A program made the position numbers and the translations under genes. Positions 44,684-53,809 of a stretch of 64,000 nucleotides of DNA are shown in pieces (within the stretch, counting starts at the first letter, position 1; every line of letters starts with the position of its first letter). The stretch lies in the NCBI RefSeq assembly GCF_001487105.1, contig NZ_LN913001.1, positions 432,698-496,697 on the forward strand, written 5' to 3'. The DNA is from Mediterraneibacter massiliensis. GTDB taxonomy: Bacteria > Bacillota > Clostridia > Lachnospirales > Lachnospiraceae. The notes beneath the pieces were generated by a model that ran no database searches, was not told the origin of the DNA, and worked only from the letters and a program-made list of their open reading frames with translations.

Positions 44684-45244
44684 TCAGACGGCATCCCACA
44701 GAGAGGCTCCCTTGTCACGCAGCCACTTGCGGCTTGCCTGATAGTCCGGGAGTACCTGGGCTACGATCTGATAGAATGCCTTGGAATGGTTCATCTCTAT
44801 CCGGTGGGCGAGTTCATGCACGACGACATAGTCAAGTACTTCTTCTGGAGCAAAGATCAGGCGCCAGTTGAAATTCAGATTTCCGGCGCTGCTGCAGCTT
44901 CCCCAGCGGGTCTTTTGTTCCCGGATGGAGATACGGTGATACGTAACCTGCATTAAGTTTGCGTAATAAGCAGTCTTTACAGTGAAAATATCGCGCGCCG
45001 TCTGAATATACCGTGCCCGTTCCTCCTGGGAAAGCGGAGGATGAGAGGCTGTATCGGCGGCGTGTTTTTGTATCTGCGACAGATGCTTTAAGATCCAGCT
45101 TTCCTTTTCGAAAAGAAACGTATCGATCAGAGAGCGAGGACAGCGGCGGGGAGCACGCACGCATACTTTTCCGGCAGGAGTGATCTGGATCGCCGTGGTC
45201 TTTCTGTCGCTGTATATGATCTCATAGTCAAATGGATGTTTCAT
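44684..45244 (-). CDS. YgjP/SprT-like metallopeptidase (DUF45)
   Basis: The 186-residue protein has the zinc motif VVHELAHRIEMNHSKAFY near residue 137 and the upstream stretch SCSSAGNLNFNWRLIFAP, both typical of YgjP-type M48-like proteins. It is probably a soluble zinc protease, with unknown substrate. The start is taken as the ATG at 45244, behind a strong AGGAGGTGAG. The frame continues upstream to 45295 without such a site. CTCC before that site can pair with GGAG, so a small hairpin may cover it. Confidence 0.86.
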   Translation of the reverse strand: MKHPFDYEIIYSDRKTTAIQITPAGKVCVRAPRRCPRSLIDTFLFEKESWILKHLSQIQKHAADTASHPPLSQEERARYIQTARDIFTVKTAYYANLMQVTYHRISIREQKTRWGSCSSAGNLNFNWRLIFAPEEVLDYVVVHELAHRIEMNHSKAFYQIVAQVLPDYQASRKWLRDKGASLWDAV

Positions 45245-45312
45245 ACGCTCACCTCCTACAGGAGCCAGTGTAGCAAGAACAGTAGAAAAGTGCAAGAATA
45301 AGGAGCAAAAAT

Positions 45313-46005
45313 ATGGAACCAGAAAGAATCTTACTGATCGAGGATGATGAAATACTGGCGCAGGGAGTCAAATTAAACCTTTCTCTCGCCGGTTTTGCCG
45401 CAGAGACGGCAAATACTCTGAAAGAAGGAGAGAAACGGCTGCTGGAAGAAGAATGGGATCTGCTTCTTTTGGATGTCAATCTGCCGGATGGAGACGGTTT
45501 TTCTTTTGCGGGAAGGATCCGAAAGCAGCAGGATATACCGATCATCTTTCTGACGGCAAAGGATATGGATACGGACATGATGACGGGATTTGAAAACGGG
45601 GCGGACGATTATGTGACAAAACCATTCCATGTGCAGATCCTGATACAGCGGATACGCGCGGTCCTGAACCGATATACTGCCGGAAAAAGGCAGGAGAGCA
45701 GAAAGAAAGCGGGGAATTTGGAGGTGGATCTTAAGGCATATAAAGTATGGAAAAAGGGAGAAGAATTGATTCTGACGCCGACAGAATTCAAGCTCTTGAG
45801 AAAATTTCTGGAGAATCCGGACATCGTCCTTACCCGCGGCGTTCTGTTAGAAGAATTGTGGGACAAGGAAGGAAATTTTGTGGATGAACATACGCTGACG
45901 ATTTTTGTCAGCAGGCTCCGGTCAAAGATCGCAGATGAAGAATACCAGTATATCCAGACGATCTATGGAACCGGATATCAGTGGTCAGAAAGGAGAAGAA
46001 GATGA
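45313..46005 (+). CDS. OmpR-family response regulator
   Basis: The 230-residue protein has a receiver domain with phospho-acceptor Asp in LLLLDVNLPDGDGF near residue 54 and a conserved Lys in VTKPF near residue 104. The C-terminal winged-helix domain (ILTPTEFKLLRKF; DEHTLTIFVSRLRSKI) binds DNA. Its stop overlaps the sensor kinase start (ATGA). It probably controls the ABC transporter genes that follow, in the style of BceR and VraR-like antimicrobial response systems. Confidence 0.94.
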   Translation: MEPERILLIEDDEILAQGVKLNLSLAGFAAETANTLKEGEKRLLEEEWDLLLLDVNLPDGDGFSFAGRIRKQQDIPIIFLTAKDMDTDMMTGFENGADDYVTKPFHVQILIQRIRAVLNRYTAGKRQESRKKAGNLEVDLKAYKVWKKGEELILTPTEFKLLRKFLENPDIVLTRGVLLEELWDKEGNFVDEHTLTIFVSRLRSKIADEEYQYIQTIYGTGYQWSERRRR

Positions 46006-46928
46006 GCTGTATTTGGATCACAGCAGGAAGCGCAGTCCTGCTGTTTTTGCTTGTGGGAGCAGTGTGGCTGCATATGCGGCGCAAGTATATCCGCTTTACG
46101 GAAGAAGTCTGCGAAAGCATAGAGCAGATACTGAAAGGGAGCGCGGGAGAAGCCTTTGATACGGAGTCGGATGAACTGCTGTCCAAGATACAGATGCAGC
46201 TGCTGCGTCTACAGGAGATCACGGAATTCCATGCAAGGGAGAGCGAGCGGCAGAAGCAGGAAGTGCAGGGGATCGTATCGGATATTTCTCATCAGCTCAA
46301 GACGCCGATCGCAAATATCGTGATGTACTGCGATACAGCGGTCAATCCGAAATTACCGCCGGAAGAACGGGACACCTGCCTGAAGGTTTTGAAACATCAA
46401 GTGGGAAAGCTGGAATTTCTTGTGCAGTCGCTGATACAGATGTCCAGGATGGAACAGAATATGATCTGTCTGCATACAGATACCGTATCGCTTACACAGC
46501 TTCTGGAAGACGCTAAAGAAAGCATTGCGGTGCGGGCAGAGAAAAAGCAGATAAAGGTAGAAATCAGCGGTACCGGGGAAAAGAGTCTGCGCTGTGATGA
46601 AAAATGGACGTTGGAAGCGCTCTTTAATGTGCTGGACAATGCGGTGAAATACTCGGCTCCGGGCAGTACGATCCGTATCCAGTCTGATCCTATGGAAATA
46701 TATACGAGGATCCAAATACAAGATGAGGGTATGGGGATCGCACCGGAACATATAAACGACGTGTGCAAACGCTTCTACCGGGAAGAGCAGGCGGCACGCA
46801 CAGAAGGGCTGGGGATCGGTCTGTATCTGACAAGAGAGATCGTAGAAAAAGAAAACGGCTATTTGAAAATACAGTCAAAAAGAGGCATTGGAACGAGTGT
46901 TTCCGTGTACCTTTTGAATGTTGACTGA
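46002..46928 (+). CDS. Sensor histidine kinase
   Basis: The 308-residue kinase has one obvious N-terminal membrane helix (residues 6-23), then a short linker of about 70 residues, an H-box HQLKTPIAN near residue 97, an N-box LFNVLDNAVKYS, and G-boxes QDEGMGI and GLGIGLYL. The lack of a large outer sensor domain is like kinases that sense through a partner ABC transporter. It is coupled to the response regulator by the ATGA overlap and lies 93 bases before the ABC transporter ATPase gene. Confidence 0.93.
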   Translation: MSCIWITAGSAVLLFLLVGAVWLHMRRKYIRFTEEVCESIEQILKGSAGEAFDTESDELLSKIQMQLLRLQEITEFHARESERQKQEVQGIVSDISHQLKTPIANIVMYCDTAVNPKLPPEERDTCLKVLKHQVGKLEFLVQSLIQMSRMEQNMICLHTDTVSLTQLLEDAKESIAVRAEKKQIKVEISGTGEKSLRCDEKWTLEALFNVLDNAVKYSAPGSTIRIQSDPMEIYTRIQIQDEGMGIAPEHINDVCKRFYREEQAARTEGLGIGLYLTREIVEKENGYLKIQSKRGIGTSVSVYLLNVD

Positions 46929-46964
46929 GAATTTTTAGATGTATTTTTTCTTTTTGAGAGGTTT

Positions 46965-46993
46965 TTGAAACATTTGCCTGCTATCCTTTTATA
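46965..46993 (+). promoter_or_regulatory. Candidate promoter of the ABC transporter operon
   Basis: TTGAAA (46965-46970), 17 bases, then TTTATA (46988-46993). It lies in the gap between the kinase and the ABC genes, suggesting separate control of the transporter. Confidence 0.55.
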
Positions 46994-47021
46994 CAAGCAA
47001 AAGTAAAGGAGAGACGGGAAA

Positions 47022-47702
47022 ATGTGTATACTTGTTACAGAAAATCTGAAAAAATATTATGGGACGTCGCCTAATGTCGTGCGGGCCCTGGACGGCGTAT
47101 CACTGGAAGTAGAGGAAGGGGAATTTGTCGCCGTCGTCGGTACAAGCGGCAGCGGCAAGTCAACGCTGCTCAATATGATGGGAGGCTTAGACGTACCGAC
47201 TGCCGGAGAAGTCATAATAGCGGGGAAGAAACTTTCCGGCATGGATGAGGAGAAGCTGACCATATTTAGAAGACGCCGTATCGGGTTTGTCTTCCAGAAT
47301 TATAATCTGGTCCCGATCTTAAATGTGTATGAGAATATCATCCTTCCGGTATCCTTAGATGGAGGAAAGCCAGATGAACTGTATCTGAAGAAGATCATCA
47401 GTCTGTTAGGGCTGCAGGAGAAACTGACAGAGCTGCCGGGAAAACTCTCAGGGGGACAGCAGCAGAGAGTGGCGATTGCGCGGGCCCTGGCATCTAAACC
47501 GGCGATCGTGTTGGCAGATGAGCCTACTGGCAATCTGGATTCTAAGACCAGCCAGGATGTGATCGGGCTGATCAAAGCATCCAGCCGCCAGTTTCACCAG
47601 ACAGTCGTGATGATCACGCACAATGAAGAGATCGCGCAGACGGCTGACCGGATCATCCGTATCGAGGATGGAAAAATCACGGAAAGCAGGTGGACACAAT
47701 GA
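47022..47702 (+). CDS. ABC transporter ATP-binding protein (MacB/BceA type)
   Basis: The 226-residue protein is an ABC ATPase of the LolD/MacB/BceA group: Walker A GTSGSGKS near residue 41, signature [15 protein letters not shown], Walker [12 protein letters not shown], and a His switch MITHNEE. It powers the FtsX-type permease encoded by the overlapping next gene. The pair may remove antimicrobial peptides from the envelope, given the two-component system next to it. That substrate is inferred, not seen. Confidence 0.95.
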   Translation: MCILVTENLKKYYGTSPNVVRALDGVSLEVEEGEFVAVVGTSGSGKSTLLNMMGGLDVPTAGEVIIAGKKLSGMDEEKLTIFRRRRIGFVFQNYNLVPILNVYENIILPVSLDGGKPDELYLKKIISLLGLQEKLTELPGKLSGGQQQRVAIARALASKPAIVLADEPTGNLDSKTSQDVIGLIKASSRQFHQTVVMITHNEEIAQTADRIIRIEDGKITESRWTQ

Positions 47703-50152
47703 GACGAGATAAAGGCATATCCTCCAATAATAACCGGGGGACGGTGCGCTCTCTCGCCGTGCGCAGTGTAAAGAGCAGCAAGATGAAAGACGTTTTCGTC
47801 ATTTTGACGATCGCGCTGTCGGTCAGTCTTTTGATGGTTATGGCGCTGTTTTATGTAGGACTGAACACAGAGACGCAACGAATTGTTGCCAACATGCAGC
47901 ATGCAGTGTACTATGAGCTGGACGAAGAACGGCTTATGCAGATGGCAGAAGACGATCGGAGCAGCTATGTGCTGGCAATGAAAGAAGGACAGTCGGTGGA
48001 GATCGGCGGGCATATGGTACGGCCGGCGGCATATGGGGCGGATCCTTTGAAAAGCGAAGGCGCAGAAATAGATACTGTGACACCGTCAGTGGGAAAAATA
48101 CCAGAAAAAGCAGATGAAGTCATGCTTTCAGACGCCTACTGCAAGCTGGCAGATATCCAGGCAGAACCGGGGAAAGAGGTTTCTTTTACATGGTTGGACG
48201 GCACAACAGAGACATATACGATCTCCGGTATTTATCATACAGCGGAACATCAGCCACTGTATACAGTGCTGTTTTCCGAACGGTATGCCAGAGAAGGCAG
48301 TCAGTTAAAGGACGTCCCCTGGGAAGGGATCGTCTGTTTTGCGAAAGCGGAGGAGATGACGCAGCCGGAGTTTGAAGAACTGGTCTATAGTTTTGGGGAT
48401 GATTGTGGTGTGGACAGGAAAGACATGAATATCAACAACTATTTCCTAAATGCACTTCCGGGCGGAGACATGGCTTTCCAGGAGACGATGTTGGTGATCT
48501 GCGTCGGTATCGGCATACTCTTTGTGAGCGTACTTGTCATCTACAGTGTATTTTATCTTTCTGTCGTAGGGCGGATACGCCAGTTTGGACAGCTTCGGAC
48601 GATCGGCATGACAAAGAAGCAGATACGCAGGATGGTACGTATTGAAGGGCTGCTTTTAAGCGCTGTTGGAATCCCGACAGGTCTGCTTGTCGGAGGCACG
48701 GTCAGTTATTTTATCCGTCCGGGCGGCTGGGATATGGTGCATACGTTGGTCGTTGCAGGGATCGTAACACTGGCGGATATCGCGGCCGTATTGGTTTCCG
48801 TGCAGAAACCTGCGAAAAAGGCGGCCTCTATTTCTCCGGTGGAAGCGGCAAAATATTCCGGATATGAAGGAGAACATAAAAAAGAGAAAAGGACACAGCG
48901 GCAGACAAAAAAACCAGTCAGAAAGATCACTCCGGAAAGTCTTGCTGTTATGAATAATGCCAGAAATAAGAAAAAGACAGTGCTTACCACACTTTCTCTG
49001 GGAATCGGCGGAGTATTGTATATGCTGGCGGCATTTTACGTAACGTCTACTAATTTGGAGGGATATGCTAGACAAGGGGAATATAAATATGGAGAATTCC
49101 TGATAGGGTATTCGTATAATGTGGCGGAAACCACAGAATATGGAGAGATGCAGCTGCAAAAGGAGCATCCTTTGGATGAAACGATCATGCAGAAAATAGA
49201 GGGAATAGACGGTGTGGAGAAAGTTCATACGGTACAGTCAATGGAAATATCCTGGGAAGCACACGGAGATGAGGAAAGCCGGGACGACACCGCAAGACCT
49301 CTGGATAAAGAACGGACAGAAAAATTAAAAGAGCAAAGACATATAGGGGAGTTCTCTTATGAAGAAATGGTTCAGGAGGACGGAGTTTTATTTACCCGGG
49401 GCGGCGCCTGGGAGGAGGCATACGGCTGGGAATTCCAGGTCGGGGATCCGGTGAAGCTGCGCTGGTATGATGGGGCGAAGGAACAGGAGAAGACATTTAC
49501 CGTCATGGGGATCATAGACGCTAATGATTTTGATAAAGAACTGGGAGATACATTCACCACATTTCTGATCCCGGAACAGACATTGGCTGCTATGGCAAAC
49601 GGAATCCATTTGACGGATAAGCTGGTAGTCCAGACCGATACAGAAAAAGAGGCGCAGGTCGGGAAGGAACTAAAAAGCCTGATCGGGCAATATCCTCATT
49701 TATCATTGGGAACGTTGGAAGAACAGCGGCAGATGGCAAAATCCCAGTTTACAATCCTATTCTCGGTGATGTTAGGACTAAGTATCTTTATCATCGGTTT
49801 TGCGCTGATCAATCTTTTGAATACACTGATCACGAATATACTGACGAGAAGCCATGAATTCGCAATGCTCCAGTCTGTCGGAATGACGAAAAGGCAGCTT
49901 TGCAAAATGCTGCGTATAGAAGGATTCATACTGGCGGCAGGCAACCTTGTCATATCTCTTATATTCGGTACTGCGGCAGGATATGCAATGATACAGATCC
50001 TTCGGTATTTTGGGGCGGATTATATGCATTTTGTCTTCCCTGTTTGGTATTTTCTGGGATATGCGGCATTTATACTGCTGGTTCCGATCCTGGTGACAGA
50101 ATACATGGTCAGAAAATTTCAAAAACAACCGTTGGTAGAGAGATTAAGATAA
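47699..50152 (+). CDS. ABC transporter permease with two FtsX domains
   Basis: The 817-residue permease has an N-terminal membrane helix followed by a large external domain. A first FtsX domain has three helices (LVICVGIGILFVSVLVIYSVF onward; QLRTIGMTKKQIRRM). A second helix-plus-external unit follows, and a second FtsX domain (MLGLSIFIIGFALINLLNTL; LQSVGMTKRQLCKM) is at the C-terminus. It works with the preceding ATPase by mechanotransmission rather than classic import. The start is the ATG at 47699, overlapping the ATPase stop; a GTG three codons earlier is less likely. Confidence 0.92.
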   Translation: MRRDKGISSNNNRGTVRSLAVRSVKSSKMKDVFVILTIALSVSLLMVMALFYVGLNTETQRIVANMQHAVYYELDEERLMQMAEDDRSSYVLAMKEGQSVEIGGHMVRPAAYGADPLKSEGAEIDTVTPSVGKIPEKADEVMLSDAYCKLADIQAEPGKEVSFTWLDGTTETYTISGIYHTAEHQPLYTVLFSERYAREGSQLKDVPWEGIVCFAKAEEMTQPEFEELVYSFGDDCGVDRKDMNINNYFLNALPGGDMAFQETMLVICVGIGILFVSVLVIYSVFYLSVVGRIRQFGQLRTIGMTKKQIRRMVRIEGLLLSAVGIPTGLLVGGTVSYFIRPGGWDMVHTLVVAGIVTLADIAAVLVSVQKPAKKAASISPVEAAKYSGYEGEHKKEKRTQRQTKKPVRKITPESLAVMNNARNKKKTVLTTLSLGIGGVLYMLAAFYVTSTNLEGYARQGEYKYGEFLIGYSYNVAETTEYGEMQLQKEHPLDETIMQKIEGIDGVEKVHTVQSMEISWEAHGDEESRDDTARPLDKERTEKLKEQRHIGEFSYEEMVQEDGVLFTRGGAWEEAYGWEFQVGDPVKLRWYDGAKEQEKTFTVMGIIDANDFDKELGDTFTTFLIPEQTLAAMANGIHLTDKLVVQTDTEKEAQVGKELKSLIGQYPHLSLGTLEEQRQMAKSQFTILFSVMLGLSIFIIGFALINLLNTLITNILTRSHEFAMLQSVGMTKRQLCKMLRIEGFILAAGNLVISLIFGTAAGYAMIQILRYFGADYMHFVFPVWYFLGYAAFILLVPILVTEYMVRKFQKQPLVERLR

Positions 50153-50222
50153 CAAGGATATGGAGAGGGGCAGCAGATTTTACTGTCTGCCGGTAATGGA
50201 AAAGGATCGGTTTGTGTCTTTG

Positions 50223-50252
50223 TGTGACTTTTGAAAGGGAGTGTGATAGAAT
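50223..50252 (+). promoter_or_regulatory. Candidate extended -10 promoter
   Basis: TGTGAC (50223-50228), 18 bases, then TGATAGAAT containing TAGAAT (50247-50252). Weak, but the only candidate before the next gene. Confidence 0.35.
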
Positions 50253-50282
50253 AAAAAGAAAAACGGAGAAGTATGTTGTCGG

Positions 50283-51212
50283 ATGAAGAATAAAAAGGAA
50301 AAAAACATTAGAGGAGAAAAACAGAATAGAGAAGAAAGACAGGCAGGAGGACGTCTGAGAAACTTGCAGAAAGCCTTGGGTATGGAACTGAGGGAGCACA
50401 AAAGTTCTTTTATCGTCTACTTTGTGCTCCGGTTCCTTGTGATCGTCATGATGGTTTTACAGATTTTAAATCACAACTATGAAAATGTATTTCTGTGTGC
50501 TTTGACATTACTTTTGCTGGTCATACCGAGTTTTGTCCAAGTGACTTTTAAGATAGAGCTGCCTACGACTTTAGAGATCATTATCCTTATTTTTATATTT
50601 GCCGCGGAGATATTAGGGGAGATCAGCGAATTTTATCTGATGTTTCCGTTCTGGGATACGGTGCTGCATACGCTCAATGGCTTTCTTGCGGCAGCAATCG
50701 GATTTTCCCTGGTGGACTTGTTAAACCGCAATGAACGAACTTCTTTTACCTTATCTCCGGTCTTCATGGCGATTGTAGCTTTTTGTTTTTCTATGACGAT
50801 TGGCGTGGTGTGGGAATTTTTTGAATTTGGCATGGATCAGATCATGGGATATGACATGCAGAAAGATACGGTGATCCATGTAATCCGTTCTGTAACGCTG
50901 GATCCGGCAGGACGGAACGTGCCCGCAGTGATCGATCACATTTCCAGTACAGCTGTAAATGGAACGGAACTGGGACTTGGCGGATATCTGGATATCGGAC
51001 TGATCGATACGATGTATGATCTGATCGTCAATTTCATCGGAGCGGCTGTCTTCTCTGTGCTTGGATTTTTCTACGTAAAGAACAGGGGGAAGGGGAAAGT
51101 CGCACGTCGGTTTATACCTCGCAGAAAGAAAAGTGACCGAGATTTTTTAAAGATCGTATCGGAAAACGTAGGGCGGGAAGAGGAAGAACAGATAGAAGAG
51201 CAGAAGGAGTGA
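50283..51212 (+). CDS. Uncharacterised multi-span membrane protein
   Basis: The 309-residue protein has a charged N-terminal tail of about 45 residues, then about six membrane helices and a charged C-terminal tail ending in a Glu-rich run. The stretch FPFWDTVLHTLNGFLAAAIGFSLVDLL resembles the DUF2238/YjdF-type membrane proteins. WEFFEFGMDQIMGYDMQKDT contains acidic and aromatic residues that may be functional. I do not know a role. The start is not certain: the nearest GGAG lies about 14 bases away. Its end almost touches a YwaF-like gene on the other strand. Confidence 0.75.
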   Translation: MKNKKEKNIRGEKQNREERQAGGRLRNLQKALGMELREHKSSFIVYFVLRFLVIVMMVLQILNHNYENVFLCALTLLLLVIPSFVQVTFKIELPTTLEIIILIFIFAAEILGEISEFYLMFPFWDTVLHTLNGFLAAAIGFSLVDLLNRNERTSFTLSPVFMAIVAFCFSMTIGVVWEFFEFGMDQIMGYDMQKDTVIHVIRSVTLDPAGRNVPAVIDHISSTAVNGTELGLGGYLDIGLIDTMYDLIVNFIGAAVFSVLGFFYVKNRGKGKVARRFIPRRKKSDRDFLKIVSENVGREEEEQIEEQKE

Positions 51213-51221
51213 TCGGATATC

Positions 51222-51866
51222 CTACTGCTTTTGGACGTACCTCCATAGAAGAAATAGAAGAGAAGCGCCACATATCGTTGCGGAAATATAAAGCAGGATA
51301 GCGATGGGATTAGAGAGAGTATTTGCAATATCACGGAACACGATCTGCTGCATGGGATAATCCGGATTGATGTAGAACATATTGATAGTGCCTAAGGAAT
51401 CAAAGGACAGATTGATACATTCTGCAAGAAAGCAGCAGGAAAGATATACAAGCACGTTCAGTCTGAAAGCGGAGAGAGAAAAGTGGAATCGTATGTGTTT
51501 CGATAGAGTACAGCCTGCATATATGCCGGACAAGATGAGGAGAAAATGCCAGATATACGAGTGGACAGTGAGCAGAGGCAGGGTATACTTCAGCCCGCTC
51601 GTATCGGCAAAGGCGGCTATTCCGCCCAATAGACCGAAGGTAGAGAGAAAAAGCAGAAATATTTCCTGCGTTTTTGGACCGACAAAGGGAAGCAGGAGCA
51701 TAAGATACATAGGGATACTGCAAAGCTGGAAAGGAAAATACCACCAGTAATAATTTCCGCCGTTTACGGCGAAAGTAAGCAGCAGTTGTTTTAAGAATTC
51801 GCTTATGAATAGACAGATTCCGCAGAAAAAGAAATTGCGGAGTCTGTTTTTGTGTACAAGTGCCAT
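51222..51866 (-). CDS. YwaF/TMEM164-like integral membrane protein
   Basis: The 214-residue protein has about six membrane helices and the stretches YYWWYFPFQLCSIPMYLML and LLTVHSYIWHFLLILSG. Conserved His and Trp positions of this kind are seen in the YwaF (TIGR02206) group. That group is related to TMEM164, but bacterial function is unknown. It is a single gene, transcribed towards the preceding membrane-protein gene. Confidence 0.7.
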   Translation of the reverse strand: MALVHKNRLRNFFFCGICLFISEFLKQLLLTFAVNGGNYYWWYFPFQLCSIPMYLMLLLPFVGPKTQEIFLLFLSTFGLLGGIAAFADTSGLKYTLPLLTVHSYIWHFLLILSGIYAGCTLSKHIRFHFSLSAFRLNVLVYLSCCFLAECINLSFDSLGTINMFYINPDYPMQQIVFRDIANTLSNPIAILLYISATICGASLLFLLWRYVQKQ

Positions 51867-51979
51867 GTAGAACCTCCTAGGAATATATATGCAGATGAGA
51901 TGTCAGATTTCATTTTTATTATAGAACAAAAATGAAAAAAATACAGGGGTGAGAAAGTAGGAAGCAATTCGCCAACTAC

Positions 51980-52008
51980 TTGACGAAAAGAAATGAAACT
52001 GCTATACT
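51980..52008 (+). promoter_or_regulatory. Sigma-A promoter of the TetR gene
   Basis: TTGACG (51980-51985), 17 bases, then TATACT (52003-52008). The operator overlaps the -10 box. Confidence 0.8.
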
Positions 52009-52020
52009 GAACGATGTTCA
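52006..52020 (+). promoter_or_regulatory. TetR operator copy 1
   Basis: ACTGAACGATGTTCA holds the inverted repeat TGAAC-N3-GTTCA. It overlaps the -10 box of the tetR promoter. An identical 15-base copy lies at 52631-52645. Confidence 0.8.
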
Positions 52021-52035
52021 TATTGAGGTGATAGA

Positions 52036-52593
52036 ATGAATACAGTAGTGACATCAAAAGAGGAAATTTTGAAAACCAGCCGAGAGCTGATCCGACAGAA
52101 GGGGTGGTCTGCGGTCAATATTCGTTCCGTTGCGGCCGCTTGTGGTGTGTCTGTGGGATCTATCTATAATTATTTTGATTCCAAAGCGGCGCTGGTGGGA
52201 GCTGCGGTAGAAAGCATTTGGTGTGAGATTTTTCACCGCCCGGAGGAAGAAGTTGTGTTCCGAGATACACAGGCCTGTATTACTTGGATGTATGAGCGGA
52301 TGGAATACGGTCACAAACAGTATCCGGGGTTCTTTACCCTTCATTCTCTGGGGTTCATGCAGGAGGATAAAGCAGATGGAAAACGCCGGATGCAGCAAAC
52401 TTGGAAGCATATTTTAGAGGGCCTGTGCTTTGTCTTAAAAAGTGATGCCAAAGTCCGTTTAGATGCTTTTACGGATAGCTTTACAGCTGAGAAATTTTCG
52501 GATGTTCTCTTTTCTCTGATGTTATCCGCACTGCTGCGGCAGGATTACGATCCGGGCGCTGTGCTGGAGATCATCCGCAGAACGCTTTACTAA
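52036..52593 (+). CDS. TetR/AcrR-family transcriptional regulator
   Basis: The 185-residue protein has a TetR-type helix-turn-helix (TSRELIRQKGWSAVNIRSVAAACGVSVGSIYNYF pattern, residues about 10-45), followed by a helical ligand-binding domain. It likely represses its own gene and the three membrane-protein genes downstream, since the same TGAAC-N3-GTTCA site lies before both. GAGGTGAT precedes the ATG. The ligand is unknown. Many TetR proteins of this type sense toxic small molecules. Confidence 0.92.
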   Translation: MNTVVTSKEEILKTSRELIRQKGWSAVNIRSVAAACGVSVGSIYNYFDSKAALVGAAVESIWCEIFHRPEEEVVFRDTQACITWMYERMEYGHKQYPGFFTLHSLGFMQEDKADGKRRMQQTWKHILEGLCFVLKSDAKVRLDAFTDSFTAEKFSDVLFSLMLSALLRQDYDPGAVLEIIRRTLY

Positions 52594-52596
52594 AAT

Positions 52597-52622
52597 TTCC
52601 GCTGCGCCGCGGGGATTTTTTA
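52597..52622 (+). terminator. Weak terminator candidate after tetR
   Basis: CCGC (52599-52602) pairs with GCGG (52609-52612), with wobble extension, followed by ATTTTTTAT. The stem is short, so readthrough is likely. Confidence 0.4.
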
Positions 52623-52630
52623 TCCCTTAA

Positions 52631-52645
52631 ACTGAACGATGTTCA
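52631..52645 (+). promoter_or_regulatory. TetR operator copy 2
   Basis: An exact second copy of ACTGAACGATGTTCA, just before the GGAGG of the first membrane-protein gene. No clear promoter lies right upstream, so it may block readthrough from tetR. Confidence 0.75.
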
Positions 52646-52661
52646 AAAAAGGAGGCGAACT

Positions 52662-53114
52662 ATGAAAGTAAAACGTAATACGCTGCTGCTTCTCGCTTGT
52701 CTTGTGTGGAGCGCGGCGGGATTCAATATACTCCGCATCGGATTGATCGCATATCCGCCGTATCTGTCTGTGCTGAATTTTTTATTGTCTATCTTAGTCT
52801 TCGGAGTGTTTCAGAAATATATTTTTGGGAAATTGGTAAAAAAGCATACTGCCAGAATCAATGCTTATTTGGAAGAACGACATTTTTTTCTCAAATTTTT
52901 TGATAAAAAAGCTTTTGCCATTATGGCTGTGATGATGACCGGCGGTATTGGGCTGCGTGTAAGTGGGATAGCGCCGGAGAGGTTTATCGCAGTGTTTTAT
53001 ACTGGCCTGGGCGCTTCGCTTCTGCTGGCAGGGGTATTGTTTGGCAGGAACTTCTGCAGAGCAGTATTTAATGTGGCTGCCATGCAAAATAAAAATGTAT
53101 ATAAAGGAGAATAA
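52662..53114 (+). CDS. Uncharacterised four-helix membrane protein
   Basis: The 150-residue protein has about four membrane helices (residues about 7-26, 30-50, 84-102, 108-128) and a basic loop (KLVKKHTARINAYLEERH). I do not recognise a family. It is the first of three membrane-protein genes under the second TetR operator. GGAGG lies before the ATG. It may form part of an exporter or a membrane enzyme with its two neighbours. Confidence 0.8.
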   Translation: MKVKRNTLLLLACLVWSAAGFNILRIGLIAYPPYLSVLNFLLSILVFGVFQKYIFGKLVKKHTARINAYLEERHFFLKFFDKKAFAIMAVMMTGGIGLRVSGIAPERFIAVFYTGLGASLLLAGVLFGRNFCRAVFNVAAMQNKNVYKGE

Positions 53115-53117
53115 AGT

Positions 53118-53783
53118 ATGCAGGCAATTGTAGAAACACTGTTCGATACAGTCTATCTGATCTCTGTGATCACGATCGGTATCCTGATGATTAAGGAAAG
53201 CAAAGGAGAACGTCAATTCCGTTTGTTTGGCTGGATGGCTGTGGTGCTGGGAGCGGGAGATTCCTTTCATTTGATTCCGCGGGCTGTCGCATTGTGTACT
53301 GCCGGGCTGGAGAATTACACGGTGCCTCTTGGCCTGGGCAAATGGATAACCTCGATCACTATGACCGTTTTTTATGTGCTGCTGTACTACGTCTGGCGGT
53401 ATCGATACCAGGTCAAGGGAAAGAGAGGCTTGACTGTTGCTGTATATGTTTTGGCCGGTGTGAGGATCGCTTTATGCATGATGCCGCAGAACCAATGGCT
53501 CAATGCCGAAGCACCGCTTTCCTGGGGAATCTGCCGCAACATTCCTTTTGCGCTGCTGGGGCTTCTGGTAATCGTTCTGTTCTATCGCAGCGCAAAAGAG
53601 CGTGGAGACCAAGCATTTCGCTGGATGTGGCTGACGATCGTGCTGAGTTTTGGTTTTTATATCCCGGTGGTGTTGTGGGCGGATGCTATCCCCATGATCG
53701 GGATGTTGATGATTCCTAAGACCTGCGCCTATGTGTGGACGGTTCTTATCGGATACTTTGCTATGAAAAAGGAAGGTAGATAA
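53118..53783 (+). CDS. Uncharacterised seven-helix membrane protein
   Basis: The 221-residue protein has about six to seven membrane helices. Notable residues are GAGDSFHLIPRAVAL and LLYYVWRYRYQ, where buried His, Asp and Arg residues may have a role. I do not recognise a family. It starts three bases after the stop of the gene before and has 26 bases to the DUF2871 gene after it, so the three are one operon. Confidence 0.8.
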   Translation: MQAIVETLFDTVYLISVITIGILMIKESKGERQFRLFGWMAVVLGAGDSFHLIPRAVALCTAGLENYTVPLGLGKWITSITMTVFYVLLYYVWRYRYQVKGKRGLTVAVYVLAGVRIALCMMPQNQWLNAEAPLSWGICRNIPFALLGLLVIVLFYRSAKERGDQAFRWMWLTIVLSFGFYIPVVLWADAIPMIGMLMIPKTCAYVWTVLIGYFAMKKEGR

Positions 53784-53809
53784 AAAATATTACAGGAGGA
53801 GAAATCACT